Positions 1 through 8,401 are shown, counted from the first letter of the stretch. The stretch: 64,000 bases of DNA from Candidatus Saccharimonadota bacterium (GCA_017480035.1 JAFVBJ010000003.1:234126-298125), one strand, 5' to 3'. The notes: generated by a model from the sequence alone, not told the origin. A program made the numbers and translations.

Positions 1-21
1 TTGAATATCTTCTTCGTTCAT
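1..21 (-). CDS. Start of a gene running off the left edge
   Basis: Only the first seven codons (MNEEDIQ) are inside the window, so no function can be given. Two candidate -10 boxes read leftward (complement at 39-44 and 50-55), and GGTGAG lies shortly before the ATG. The gene would diverge from the RNase HII gene. Confidence 0.35.
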
Positions 22-100
22 TTCTCACCCAAGTCTAAATTATATAAAAATTATACCATAACCGTTATCATTTTTTCATAAAAACCGTTATAATTTATGC

Positions 101-1075
101 ATGGAAAAAATCATTCTCGGTATCGACGAAGTTGGACGCGGACCGTATGCCGGACCGCTTGTGATTGGCGCCTGTATTTTGCCGAAAAACCGCGAAGAAA
201 GTCCTTGGATTGATGAACTAAACGATTCGAAAAAACTTTCCGAGAAAAAGCGCGAAGAGCTCTACGAGATTATTAAAAAAGAGGCTCCTGCCTCCGCAAC
301 CGGTTGGGTTTCAAGCAAAGAACTCGACGAAATCGGTATGAGCGCCGCGTTGAAACTTGCTACTCGTCGCGCCGTCGAACAAATCCGCGAAAAGAAAGTT
401 CCGTTCACCGAAATAATCATCGACGGCATCTCGAATTTTCTCGTCGGCACCACGCTCGAAAATCATGTCACAACGATGAAAAAAGCCGACTTTTTAATTA
501 AAGAAGTTTCTGCCGCATCAATCGTCGCAAAAGTTGAACGTGACAACTACATGAAAAACCTTGCGAAAAAATATCCGGGATATGGCTTCGAAAAACACGT
601 CGGCTATGGCACTGCTTTTCATCAAAAAGCGATGGAAAATCTCGGTCTTACGCCGGAACATCGCCGTAGTTTTGCCCCGGTCAAAAAACTCGCCAAAATG
701 CCCGAAAATCTTGAAAATAACAGGGAAAGTGTTGTAAAAAATACAACAACAAAAATCGGGCAACTCGGTGAACAAAAAATCGTCGATTTGCTCGAGCGAA
801 ACGGCCATAAAATTCTCGTTCGAAACTACAAAACGAAGTTCTATGAAATCGACATCGTTTCGCGAAAAAACGCCAAAATTTTCTTCACGGAAGTCAAAGC
901 TCGCAAAGATTCTACTCATGGCACACCTGCCGAGATGGTCGGAAAAAAGAAACTTGAAAAAATGCAGCTTGGCGCAGAATGTTTCATGAAAGACAAAAAA
1001 CTGACCGAAAAATTCACTTTAGCCGTCGGTACTGTTGAAGGCGAAAAACTTGATTGGTTTGTCCTCGAAGACTAA
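101..1075 (+). CDS. rnhB: RNase HII fused to a YraN-like nuclease domain
   Basis: Residues 1-195 are RNase HII, which cuts RNA in RNA-DNA hybrids and single embedded ribonucleotides. The acidic residues are visible: D9 and E10 in GIDEVGRG, D108 in IIIDG and D130. After a short linker, residues about 218-324 match the YraN/UPF0102 family, with a restriction-enzyme-like core: E249-x-D251, then E264-V-K266. In many bacteria rnhB and yraN are separate neighbours; here they form one chain. A TATAAT box at 89-94 lies six bases before the ATG, so the mRNA is probably leaderless. RNase HII is certain; the role of the YraN part is unknown in general. Confidence 0.93.
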   Translation: MEKIILGIDEVGRGPYAGPLVIGACILPKNREESPWIDELNDSKKLSEKKREELYEIIKKEAPASATGWVSSKELDEIGMSAALKLATRRAVEQIREKKVPFTEIIIDGISNFLVGTTLENHVTTMKKADFLIKEVSAASIVAKVERDNYMKNLAKKYPGYGFEKHVGYGTAFHQKAMENLGLTPEHRRSFAPVKKLAKMPENLENNRESVVKNTTTKIGQLGEQKIVDLLERNGHKILVRNYKTKFYEIDIVSRKNAKIFFTEVKARKDSTHGTPAEMVGKKKLEKMQLGAECFMKDKKLTEKFTLAVGTVEGEKLDWFVLED

Positions 1076-1092
1076 TTTGGTATAATAAAGAC

Positions 1093-2043
1093 ATGGAAGA
1101 TTTCTTCAAAGTTAATCCAGATAATTTAACTATGTCGACCAAATCGCTCCAAAAAATCTTAAAAGAGCGTGGCTGGACGGCTGATTTTTTGCGTGGCACG
1201 CATCAATACGTTTTCGCAAAACGAAAAGACGGCAAAGTTTTCAAAATTGCTGGCACCGCGCCAGAAATGACGAGCCTTTTTGCTGGCCGCATCGCCGACG
1301 ACAAGCTCGTTACTTATGAACTTCTGAAAAATGCCGGCGTCAAACAAGCTGAAAGTGCAGTTGCAACTGCCGCTTCGATTTCATATTTGTTGGAAAAATA
1401 TGGCAAAATCGTCGTAAAGCCAATCGACGGCGCTCATGGCAACGGCATTACAACGAACTTGACTGACTTTGAATCCGCGATGGCAGCAGTTGAAACCGCC
1501 AAAAAATTCTCGCCTTCCGGTATGATGATGGCGCAAGAACAACTTGATTTTACCGGTTTTGAAACTCGCGTAATTTGCATTAACTACGAATTCGTTGAGG
1601 CTCTTTCGCGCATCCCAGCACACGTCACTGGTGACGGCGAGCACACTGTCTCCGAACTTATTGATCTTGAAAACAACACGATTCGTACCGAAGCTTACAA
1701 ATCAAATCTCGCTTTTATTTACCGCGATTATGCCGAAAAATACATGGAAGAAGTCGGAAATAGGGACTATGTTCCGCAAAAATCCGAAAAAGTTCAAGTG
1801 ATTAAAATGTGCAATATTGGTCGCGGTGGCACCGTCGAAGACGAAACTGACACTTTCCCACTCGAGAAAAAAGCTCTTGCTGAAAAAATCGCCAAAACTC
1901 TCGACCTTCCGGTCGTCGGCATCGATTTCTTTGGCGACTATGTGCTCGAAGTGAATGCTTCGCCGTCGCTTTATTATCCGCTTGATGGTCCGCGCGCCGA
2001 TTTTGGCGTGGAAAAATTGGTTGATTTTTTGGAGCAAGCATGA
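1093..2043 (+). CDS. ATP-grasp family ligase
   Basis: A 316-residue ATP-grasp protein resembling the ligase part of cyanophycin synthetase, RimK and GshAB-like enzymes, which join carboxylates to amines using ATP. Visible elements are the lysine strand VVKPIDGAHGNGI, the strand with MAQEQ, and the metal-binding end GIDFFGDYVLEVNASPS. The substrate cannot be told from sequence. The start is placed at 1093, not at an upstream in-frame codon, because a TATAAT box at 1081-1086 lies six bases before this ATG. The NUDIX gene follows with a 4-base overlap, so they are probably co-transcribed. Confidence 0.8.
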   Translation: MEDFFKVNPDNLTMSTKSLQKILKERGWTADFLRGTHQYVFAKRKDGKVFKIAGTAPEMTSLFAGRIADDKLVTYELLKNAGVKQAESAVATAASISYLLEKYGKIVVKPIDGAHGNGITTNLTDFESAMAAVETAKKFSPSGMMMAQEQLDFTGFETRVICINYEFVEALSRIPAHVTGDGEHTVSELIDLENNTIRTEAYKSNLAFIYRDYAEKYMEEVGNRDYVPQKSEKVQVIKMCNIGRGGTVEDETDTFPLEKKALAEKIAKTLDLPVVGIDFFGDYVLEVNASPSLYYPLDGPRADFGVEKLVDFLEQA

Positions 2044-2432
2044 AAAACGAAAAAGCCTGCGGTGCAGTAATTGAAAACGACGGGAAAATCCTCCTAATTT
2101 TTCAGAACAATGGTTTCTGGGGATTTCCAAAAGGCCATGTCGAAAAAAACGAAACTGAAGCCGAAACCGCCGTTCGCGAAGTTTTTGAAGAAACCGGACT
2201 TTGGATTGCACTAGACGAAAAAAATCGTTTTGAATTTTCTTATGACATCAAGGATAAAAATATCCATAAAACTGTCGTGCTTTTCACGGCAAAAGTCGTC
2301 GACGACTCAAAATTCAAAAAACAGGACGACGAAATCGCCGAAATGAGATGGGTTGAAAAGGAGAAAGTTGAAACGCTCCTAACTTACGATGATTGGAAGG
2401 CTGTCTGGCGAAAAATCCAGAATGTGATATAA
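2040..2432 (+). CDS. NUDIX hydrolase
   Basis: A 130-residue protein with a complete NUDIX box at residues 32-54 (G-x5-E-x7-REVFEETG-L). This family splits nucleoside diphosphates linked to another group. The overall pattern, with FWGFPKGH before the box, resembles the diadenosine tetraphosphate hydrolase branch, but the substrate is an inference. The ATG overlaps the stop of the ATP-grasp gene (ATGA), indicating translational coupling. Confidence 0.85.
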   Translation: MKNEKACGAVIENDGKILLIFQNNGFWGFPKGHVEKNETEAETAVREVFEETGLWIALDEKNRFEFSYDIKDKNIHKTVVLFTAKVVDDSKFKKQDDEIAEMRWVEKEKVETLLTYDDWKAVWRKIQNVI

Positions 2433-2443
2433 TCATAAAAGTT

Positions 2444-2890
2444 ATGGAAAAAACCAAAGCTTTCCAGGAAATTACCGGAAGCGACAAATATCAACGCACA
2501 AAAGAGTTAAGACAACACGGCAACGTGACGGTTTTTGAACATTCGCTTGCAGTCGCAGAAACCAGCTTGAAAATATCTAAAAAACTTCATATTAAAGTTA
2601 ACGAAGAATCGATGGTAAAAGTTGCCTTGCTCCACGATTATTTTCTCTACGATTGGCACGACAAAAACCATCCAAAGATGCATGGTTTTCGTCATGCCAC
2701 TTTTGCCGCTGATAACGCTATGCGTGATTTTGGCCTGACCGACAAAGAATATAGAGCAATTCGTTCGCACATGTTCCCGCTCAATCTCAGAATCCCGACC
2801 AGCCGCGAAGCTTTCATTTTAACTCTCGCCGACAAATATTGCGCCACCAGTGAAACTTTGAAAACTCGCAGGAAACGCCGCACAGCGTAA
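2444..2890 (+). CDS. HD-domain phosphohydrolase-like protein
   Basis: A 148-residue HD-superfamily protein. A first histidine (H33 in FEHSLAV) and the HD pair (H64, D65 in LLHDY) are followed by further metal-ligand candidates (H80, H84). Such proteins usually remove phosphate from nucleotides or act on cyclic nucleotides. The start is placed at 2444: the TATAAT at 2428-2433, inside the end of the NUDIX gene, is ten bases upstream. The stop codon abuts the stop codon of the convergent gene at 2891 with no base between. Confidence 0.72.
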   Translation: MEKTKAFQEITGSDKYQRTKELRQHGNVTVFEHSLAVAETSLKISKKLHIKVNEESMVKVALLHDYFLYDWHDKNHPKMHGFRHATFAADNAMRDFGLTDKEYRAIRSHMFPLNLRIPTSREAFILTLADKYCATSETLKTRRKRRTA

Positions 2891-3343
2891 TTACTCATTA
2901 ATTCCGTGGCCAACGTACGCTACATTTTGCGCTAGTGCTTGGTCTTGGAGTCTTGCCGCGCGCACTAAATCGTCCACACATGAATTAACTGAATGTTTAA
3001 CGCGGACAGCTTCCTCCGCTTTTTTGCCGTCATTCCAACGTTCGAGCGAACCGACGAGATAACCCGTGATTCGGCGCAATCTCTCAAAACGATTTTCCGA
3101 AAAATATTCACTGTGTGAGTTAAAATATTCCTCTGCTTTTTCTTCGCTCCCGTTTTTCATAATCAAAGAGACGCCGAGTTCAACTAGAACTGAAACGTGC
3201 ATATTCTCATATTGGTCAACCGTCTCGAGTGCAGCTTTGATTTCTGCATCAGAAATTTTCGCATATTTATTCAAAGATTTTTTGAAACGAGCAAAGTCGA
3301 ATTTTTCTGCATCTTCTGGTCTAAAATAAATAATATTTTTCAT
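2891..3343 (-). CDS. Free-standing NrdD-type glycyl-radical domain protein
   Basis: A 150-residue protein whose residues 86-117 match the C-terminal glycyl-radical loop of the class III ribonucleotide reductase encoded at 33112-35469. In the 32-residue core from FERLRRITGYL to RVKH only one residue differs (V for A), while 16 of the 32 codons differ silently, so the match is old and under selection. The presumed radical glycine is G94. There is no zinc-finger cysteine set and none of the reductase barrel. Residues 1-80 are a probably helical domain I do not recognise, and the last 33 residues are unique. In E. coli, GrcA (YfiD) similarly copies the end of pyruvate formate-lyase and repairs oxygen-cleaved enzyme; an analogous role for NrdD is my inference. 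It has a strong promoter filled by an NrdR box, and GAAGG seven bases before the ATG. Confidence 0.85.
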   Translation of the reverse strand: MKNIIYFRPEDAEKFDFARFKKSLNKYAKISDAEIKAALETVDQYENMHVSVLVELGVSLIMKNGSEEKAEEYFNSHSEYFSENRFERLRRITGYLVGSLERWNDGKKAEEAVRVKHSVNSCVDDLVRAARLQDQALAQNVAYVGHGINE

Positions 3344-3387
3344 TTTTTATCCTTCAAATATAAATTTTTTAAGCTATTATGCTTATG

Positions 3388-3417
3388 ATTATAAATCCCA
3401 TATATAGTGTTTGTCAA
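3388..3417 (-). promoter_or_regulatory. Promoter of the glycyl-radical domain gene
   Basis: Read on the minus strand, TTGACA (complement of 3412-3417) and TATAAT (complement of 3388-3393) are separated by 18 bases. The spacer contains NrdR box 1, so a bound repressor would block RNA polymerase. Confidence 0.8.
3395..3410. promoter_or_regulatory. NrdR box 1 (divergent region)
   Basis: This 16-mer matches the palindrome acaCTATATATAGtgt at 13 of 16 positions. Its start is 33 bases from that of box 2, about three helical turns, close to the 31-32 usual for NrdR box pairs. It fills the spacer of the leftward promoter. Confidence 0.8.
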
Positions 3418-3427
3418 TAGTAAAATA

Positions 3428-3443
3428 ACACTATATATAGCGT
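3428..3443. promoter_or_regulatory. NrdR box 2 (divergent region)
   Basis: ACACTATATATAGCGT matches the NrdR palindrome at 15 of 16 positions. It ends eight bases before the -35 box of the rightward channel-gene promoter. Confidence 0.85.
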
Positions 3444-3451
3444 TTTTGCTA

Positions 3452-3480
3452 TTTACAAACATAATCGCTTTATGTATAAT
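3452..3480 (+). promoter_or_regulatory. Promoter of the formate/nitrite channel gene
   Basis: TTTACA at 3452-3457 and TATAAT at 3475-3480 are spaced by exactly 17 bases. NrdR box 2 is just upstream. Confidence 0.75.
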
Positions 3481-3510
3481 AGCCAATATCATAACAAAAA
3501 GAGAGGTCAT

Positions 3511-4113
3511 ATGAAAAAGAAAGAAAAGATTCGTTTGAAAGAATTAATTAATAAAAGTATTGGTGCCGCATTTCTGATTTCGCTCGGAAATTTCGCCCTT
3601 CTAAAACTCGGAAATCCACTCGGCCCTATCATTTTTGCTTTTGGCCTGCTTGGCGTTTGCTATCTCGGCCAAAATCTTTTCACCGGAAAATGCGGCTTTC
3701 TTTTTGCGGACAAAATCAAACCTCTCGACCTCACAATTATTCTAATTATGAATATGCTCGCAGGATATTTAATCGGACTTTTATATTCCACGACTGACCC
3801 AACAATCATCGATGCCGCCGCTCAAAAAATTGCATCCTGGGATTTTTCGTTTGCTTTCTTCTTGAAGTCACTTTTCTGTGGCGCAATCATGTACCTTGCT
3901 GTCAAAATGTACAAAAACGGCACTCCGCTCGGCATAATTTTTGGTGTGCCGCTTTTTATTTTTTGCGGTTTCCAACACTGTGTCGCCAACATCGTCACGC
4001 TTGGTGTTGCCACAACTTTTAGTCTAACTATTTTCCTCTGCATTATCGGCAATTTTCTCGGCTCTATTATTACTTGGTATTTCACAAAAGATTTTGAAAC
4101 GAAAAAACGTTAA
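3511..4113 (+). CDS. Formate/nitrite transporter (FNT) family channel
   Basis: A 200-residue membrane protein with about six membrane segments. It carries FNT landmarks: LFTG in the second segment, a stretch beginning AAQKIASWDF before the fourth, and GFQHCVANIV, matching the family's GFEHSVAN with the conserved pore histidine. The family passes formate, nitrite, hydrosulfide or lactate; the sequence does not say which. At 200 residues it is shorter than the usual 260-290. The start at 3511 is chosen for the preceding AGAGAGG. It diverges from the NrdD-type glycyl-radical gene across two NrdR boxes. Because many class III reductases use formate as reductant, formate is the most economical substrate guess. 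Confidence 0.8.
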   Translation: MKKKEKIRLKELINKSIGAAFLISLGNFALLKLGNPLGPIIFAFGLLGVCYLGQNLFTGKCGFLFADKIKPLDLTIILIMNMLAGYLIGLLYSTTDPTIIDAAAQKIASWDFSFAFFLKSLFCGAIMYLAVKMYKNGTPLGIIFGVPLFIFCGFQHCVANIVTLGVATTFSLTIFLCIIGNFLGSIITWYFTKDFETKKR

Positions 4114-4175
4114 AATATTTTTAACTTTCTTTTAAGTTTCGCGCGCGATAATGGAATGAAAGAAAGGTAAAAATA

Positions 4176-5693
4176 ATGTTTAAAAATATGCTAAAAAGGA
4201 GCTGGCTTTCTATCAAGCGTAAAGTTGGCCGCACCGTGATACTAACGTTAATATTTTTCATGATGGCGAACCTCGTTCTTGCAGCATTTATTATTAAATC
4301 TGCGGTTTCCGCCCAAATGAATTACGCCAAATCAACCCTTGGTGGTACCGTCACCATCCAACCGGATATGGAAACGATTCGTGAGAATCAAAAATCCGAG
4401 ATGGAAAAAGGCGCAAATCCTGGCGAGATGTTTAAGGAAATGAATCGTCCGAGTGTTAGTGTTGAAACTGCGAATGAAATCGCCACAACTTATACTGACT
4501 ACATTAAAGATTATTCATACGAAGTTTCCACTTCCGCTAACAGCAACAGCCTTGAAATAGTCGAGACGAAAGGCGGCTCAAATCGTATGGGCGGCGGCTT
4601 CCCGAGTGGCCAAAATTTCAATTCTTCTGACACCGCTCTCGACACCGATATCACAATTTCTGGTATAAATGCGTATGCTTATATTAGCGGCGTCAAAAAT
4701 GAAACTATTTCAATCAAAGAGGGAACTTATTTCGACGAAGGTTCGACTGATTCTGTCATGGTTTCATATGAATTTGCTGAACTTAATTCGTTGAGTGTTG
4801 GAGACACAATCAAACTAAAAAATGCCTATACTGAAAAAGAAATTTCGCTGACCATTATTGGCATTTATGATAGTTCCGAAGAACGCGCCGATGCTAATAC
4901 TATGTATATGAACACCGAAACTGCCGCAAAATTCTTGAGTGAAGATGATTATAACAGCGGCAACTACGATGTCGATAATGTCAGTTTCTATATGACAAAT
5001 TCCGACAATGCTGAAGAATTTGTCAATAAAATCAATGATGAATTTTCTGAACTTTCCGAAAACAATTTAAAGGTCGCTGTCGACACTTCTGAATATGATA
5101 GCATTTCCAGCTCCATCGAATCGGTTGGTGGTTTTGCAAACACTATTCTCATCATCGTGATTGTTGCCGCTATTATCATCGTCACACTCATCGTCACAAT
5201 TAACGTAAAAGACCGTCGCTATGAAATTGGTGTTTTGATGTCGCTTGGTGCTGACAAGAAAAATGTCATTGGCCAAATTGCTGCAGAGCTTCTCATGGTC
5301 GGAACTCTCGGTTTTGCACTTGCTAGTGTCACCGGAACTGTCTTTGCAGGTGCGCTTGGCGGAGCGATTGTCGACAGCCAAACTACATCTTCAAACGAAC
5401 AATCCGAAAAGAATTTTGGCCGCCCAGGTGCCGGAATGAGTGTGCCGAACCAACCAAGCAACAATTCACGTAGTTCGAAAAAATCTGAATCTTCTGAAGG
5501 AGCGCCAAACATGAAAGAAGCGATGCAAGCTGGTCGCGAAAACAAGAAAATTGAGTTGAATATTAACGCTGAGCCGCTCGATTATCTCCTTCTCTTTGTG
5601 ACTGGATATATCGTAATTATCCTTGCACTCATCGTCCCGTCCGTCAGTATCATGCGCTATCAACCAAAAGAAATCTTAGCAGGAAAGGAATAA
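4176..5693 (+). CDS. ABC transporter permease, MacB/FtsX type
   Basis: A 505-residue permease with an N-terminal membrane segment, a large outside domain (about 45-310), two membrane segments, and a final one at about 470-490. The FtsX-type block near 320-380 includes the typical DRRYEIGVLMSLGA. A low-complexity S/N/K-rich stretch (about 400-455) interrupts the permease domain between the second and third of these segments. It is followed two bases later by its ATPase, so the pair forms an export or mechanotransmission complex. GAAAGG precedes the start. Substrate unknown. Confidence 0.85.
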   Translation: MFKNMLKRSWLSIKRKVGRTVILTLIFFMMANLVLAAFIIKSAVSAQMNYAKSTLGGTVTIQPDMETIRENQKSEMEKGANPGEMFKEMNRPSVSVETANEIATTYTDYIKDYSYEVSTSANSNSLEIVETKGGSNRMGGGFPSGQNFNSSDTALDTDITISGINAYAYISGVKNETISIKEGTYFDEGSTDSVMVSYEFAELNSLSVGDTIKLKNAYTEKEISLTIIGIYDSSEERADANTMYMNTETAAKFLSEDDYNSGNYDVDNVSFYMTNSDNAEEFVNKINDEFSELSENNLKVAVDTSEYDSISSSIESVGGFANTILIIVIVAAIIIVTLIVTINVKDRRYEIGVLMSLGADKKNVIGQIAAELLMVGTLGFALASVTGTVFAGALGGAIVDSQTTSSNEQSEKNFGRPGAGMSVPNQPSNNSRSSKKSESSEGAPNMKEAMQAGRENKKIELNINAEPLDYLLLFVTGYIVIILALIVPSVSIMRYQPKEILAGKE

Positions 5694-5694
5694 T

Positions 5695-6354
5695 ATGAAC
5701 GCGAAGAAAAATACTTTAACGATTGAGAATCTTTCATATAGTTATCAAAATGGTGAACGCACTCAAAAAGTTTTAGATAACATCAATGCAAAATTCGAAG
5801 CCGGAAAAATCTATGCTATCGTCGGAGAATCCGGCTCCGGCAAAACCACTTTCTTAAGTCTCATTTCCGCGCTCGACAAACTCCAAGACGGCGATGTAAA
5901 ATACAATGAAAAAAGTTTGAAGAAAATTACCGGCCAAGAATTTCGTTTGAAATACGTCAACATCGTTTTCCAAAGCTACAATTTGATTAAATATATGACC
6001 GCTGCCGAAAACGTTGAAGTTGCTTCCGACTTTGACAATCGCAAAGTCGACCCAAACAAATATCTCGAAAAAGTTGGAATTACCGCCGAAGAGGGAAGAA
6101 GGCTCATCGGAAAACTTTCCGGCGGCCAACAACAACGTGTTGCGATTGCTCGTGCACTTGCGTCGAATTCTCCAATCATCATGGCTGACGAGCCGACTGG
6201 AAACCTCGACGAAGATACTGAAGAAAAAATCATCGAAATCTTCCGCGACCTTGCCCATAAAGACGATAAAATTGTCATCATCGTCACTCACTCACGTCAA
6301 GTCGCAAAGAAAGCCGATCAAGTCTTGACCCTCCGTCGTGGTAAACTGAGCTAA
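5695..6354 (+). CDS. ABC transporter ATP-binding protein, LolD/MacB type
   Basis: A 219-residue ATPase with every catalytic motif: Walker [10 protein letters not shown], signature LSGGQQQR, Walker [10 protein letters not shown] and the switch histidine in VTHSR. It powers the permease encoded just upstream. The intact motifs contrast with the degenerate ATPase at 10325-10969. Confidence 0.92.
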   Translation: MNAKKNTLTIENLSYSYQNGERTQKVLDNINAKFEAGKIYAIVGESGSGKTTFLSLISALDKLQDGDVKYNEKSLKKITGQEFRLKYVNIVFQSYNLIKYMTAAENVEVASDFDNRKVDPNKYLEKVGITAEEGRRLIGKLSGGQQQRVAIARALASNSPIIMADEPTGNLDEDTEEKIIEIFRDLAHKDDKIVIIVTHSRQVAKKADQVLTLRRGKLS

Positions 6355-6374
6355 TCTGTGCTATAATAACAGAT

Positions 6375-7370
6375 ATGAATTTGAAAATTGGAATCGTTGG
6401 ACTTCCAAATGTTGGAAAATCAACGTTGTTTAATGCACTCACTAATGCCGGCGCACTTGCCGCAAATTATCCTTTTGCCACTATCGAGCCAAATGTCGGC
6501 ATAGTTCCTGTTCCGGATGAGCGTCTTGACGTTCTCGCAAAAATGTATGAAACTGAAAAAGTTGTTCCCGCGACCGTCGAATTTGTCGACATCGCTGGTC
6601 TCGTCGCTGGCGCAAGTAAAGGTGAAGGTCTTGGCAATAAATTCCTCGCCCATATTCGCGAGTGTCAAGCAATTTGTCATGTCGTCCGTGCGTTTGTGAA
6701 TGATGACATCGTTCGTGCCGACCAAAAAGTTGAAACTGATATTTTAGCGCAAGCTAAGGACGATATAGACATCATCAATCTTGAACTCCAACTTGCCGAT
6801 GATGAGACAAAAGAAAAAATCGCAGCGAAGCGCAAAAAAGATCCGGCGGATGAAAATATTCCATACTTGACCGAAAAACCTGTGATTTATATGTTCAATG
6901 TCGATGAAAACGGCCTGACTGACGAAAATCTTAAAGCAAAACTTCGTGAAATAGTTGCGCCAAATGAGGCGATTTTTGTGAACGCTAAACTCGAAGAAGA
7001 AATGTCCGACATGACGCGCAGCGAACGCAAAGAATTTTTGTCTAGCTATGGCGTTGAAGAAGATGCGCTCGGCGAACTCATTAAGGCTGCATATAACACA
7101 CTCGGTCTCCAAAGTTTCTTAACCGCCGGAAAAAAAGAGTGCCGTGCTTGGACTATCAAAAAAGGTGCAACTGCCCCAGAAGCCGCCGGCACAATTCATA
7201 CTGATTTTGAACGCGGATTTATCGCAGCTGAAGTAATAAAATACGATGATTTAGTTGAATTAGGCTCTGAGCAGAACGTCAAAGCTGCTGGAAAATTGGC
7301 AACTGTCGGAAAAACGTATATAATGGAAGAAGGCGACGTTGTTGAGTTTAAATTCAACGTCTCAAAATAA
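6375..7370 (+). CDS. ychF: Redox-regulated ATPase YchF (Obg family)
   Basis: A 331-residue P-loop protein starting with the G1 motif GLPNVGKSTLFNAL, with a GLVAGASKGEGLGN switch II region and a C-terminal TGS domain (about 250-331). YchF binds ATP rather than GTP, associates with ribosomes and is linked to stress responses. It is about 30 residues shorter than E. coli YchF, mostly in the helical insert. TATAAT at 6362-6367 lies seven bases before the ATG, so the mRNA is probably leaderless. Confidence 0.95.
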   Translation: MNLKIGIVGLPNVGKSTLFNALTNAGALAANYPFATIEPNVGIVPVPDERLDVLAKMYETEKVVPATVEFVDIAGLVAGASKGEGLGNKFLAHIRECQAICHVVRAFVNDDIVRADQKVETDILAQAKDDIDIINLELQLADDETKEKIAAKRKKDPADENIPYLTEKPVIYMFNVDENGLTDENLKAKLREIVAPNEAIFVNAKLEEEMSDMTRSERKEFLSSYGVEEDALGELIKAAYNTLGLQSFLTAGKKECRAWTIKKGATAPEAAGTIHTDFERGFIAAEVIKYDDLVELGSEQNVKAAGKLATVGKTYIMEEGDVVEFKFNVSK

Positions 7371-7382
7371 TAAAAGGGTATC

Positions 7383-8210
7383 ATGGAAATAGATTTTCAA
7401 GCATTTATCGATAGCATCAGCCTTGAGCAAGTTATACGCCCATTAGTTTATATTGCAGTGGCTGTGATATTTTATATGATTTTAAGTAAAATCATCGGGC
7501 TTTTCTTTGAACGAAATAAAGATAAGCTAATCGAAAAGCAGATGAACCGTATTATCACCTTGAAAGCAATGACGATGAGCATTATAAAATATATTATTGT
7601 TTTTGCCGTCATCCTTGCAATCATGGCAAACTATGGTATTGACGTAACCAGCCTTCTTGCCGGACTTGGCATCGCTGGTGCAATTCTTGGTCTTGCCTTC
7701 CAAGATTTCGTGAAAGATATTATCGCTGGTTTTTCAATTATCACCGAGAACCAATATGAAGTAGGCGATCTGATTGAAGTTGGAGGTTTCAAAGGACGCG
7801 TCACTGCGGTCGGCTTGAAGACTACTCGAATTCGAAACTATCGCGGCAAAGTCAAAATCATTAGCAACCGCAATATTTCTGAACTTATCAACTGGTCTCG
7901 CCACGATACACTCGCTGAGGTCATTGTCTCGGCAAGCTACGAAAACGATCCTGACAAAGTCGAAGATGTCCTAAATAAAGTCAAAGCTGAACTCGATGGT
8001 TCAATGGAACAAATGACTGGCGAAATCAAGATTTTTCCGGTTACTGGCTTGAACGAATCAAGCATTAGCTATACTATCCAATGCGCTTGCAAATCATATA
8101 AGCATTTTGCTGTCCAACGTGCCATCCGTCGCGAAGTCTATAAAGCCTTCAAAGCCAATAAAATTAAGATTCCATACCCGCAGCTCGAGGTTCACAACTC
8201 TTCCAAATAA
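7383..8210 (+). CDS. mscS: Small-conductance mechanosensitive channel, MscS family
   Basis: A 275-residue channel that opens on membrane tension to release solutes. There are three N-terminal membrane segments. The pore helix has the typical glycine/alanine pattern (LLAGLGIAGAILGLAFQDF, about 94-112), followed by the beta domain (VGDLIEVGGFKGRVTAVGLK) and an alpha/beta C-terminal domain. AAAAGGG lies just before the ATG, 12 bases after ychF, so it may be read from the ychF transcript. Confidence 0.92.
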   Translation: MEIDFQAFIDSISLEQVIRPLVYIAVAVIFYMILSKIIGLFFERNKDKLIEKQMNRIITLKAMTMSIIKYIIVFAVILAIMANYGIDVTSLLAGLGIAGAILGLAFQDFVKDIIAGFSIITENQYEVGDLIEVGGFKGRVTAVGLKTTRIRNYRGKVKIISNRNISELINWSRHDTLAEVIVSASYENDPDKVEDVLNKVKAELDGSMEQMTGEIKIFPVTGLNESSISYTIQCACKSYKHFAVQRAIRREVYKAFKANKIKIPYPQLEVHNSSK

Positions 8211-8251
8211 CAGGGAATTGTGGTATAATAAAGAAAAGTTAAAGGAAAAAT

Positions 8252-8350
8252 ATGTCAAAATCAAAGAATTTGAAAGCTAAGATTGTCGTCGCAAAGCTTG
8301 GACGCAACAACAACCACAAGCATAGCGCAAAACGCAAACATAACGGCTAA
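8252..8350 (+). CDS. Tiny highly basic protein (32 aa)
   Basis: The ORF encodes 32 residues, of which 14 are K, R or H, ending NNNHKHSAKRKHNG. It is set up as a real gene: TATAAT at 8224-8229, AAAGGA before the ATG, and a rho-independent terminator directly after the stop. The composition suggests RNA or ribosome binding, like the small ribosomal proteins, but I do not recognise the family. Confidence 0.65.
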   Translation: MSKSKNLKAKIVVAKLGRNNNHKHSAKRKHNG

Positions 8351-8351
8351 A

Positions 8352-8381
8352 AAATCTCCGAGTAATCGGAGATTTCTCTTG
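8352..8381 (+). terminator. Rho-independent terminator
   Basis: The stem AAATCTCCG (8352-8360) pairs with CGGAGATTT (8367-8375), followed by a pyrimidine-rich tail. It ends the tiny basic gene. Confidence 0.8.
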
Positions 8382-8401
8382 TAAAGTGCTATAATATGCT
8401 T

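Noticed and set aside
2891..3343. The NrdD-like small gene as a decayed fragment of nrdD
   Set aside because: It has a complete frame, its own promoter and ribosome site, a different N-terminus, and almost only silent changes in the shared part. Decay would show replacements and frameshifts.
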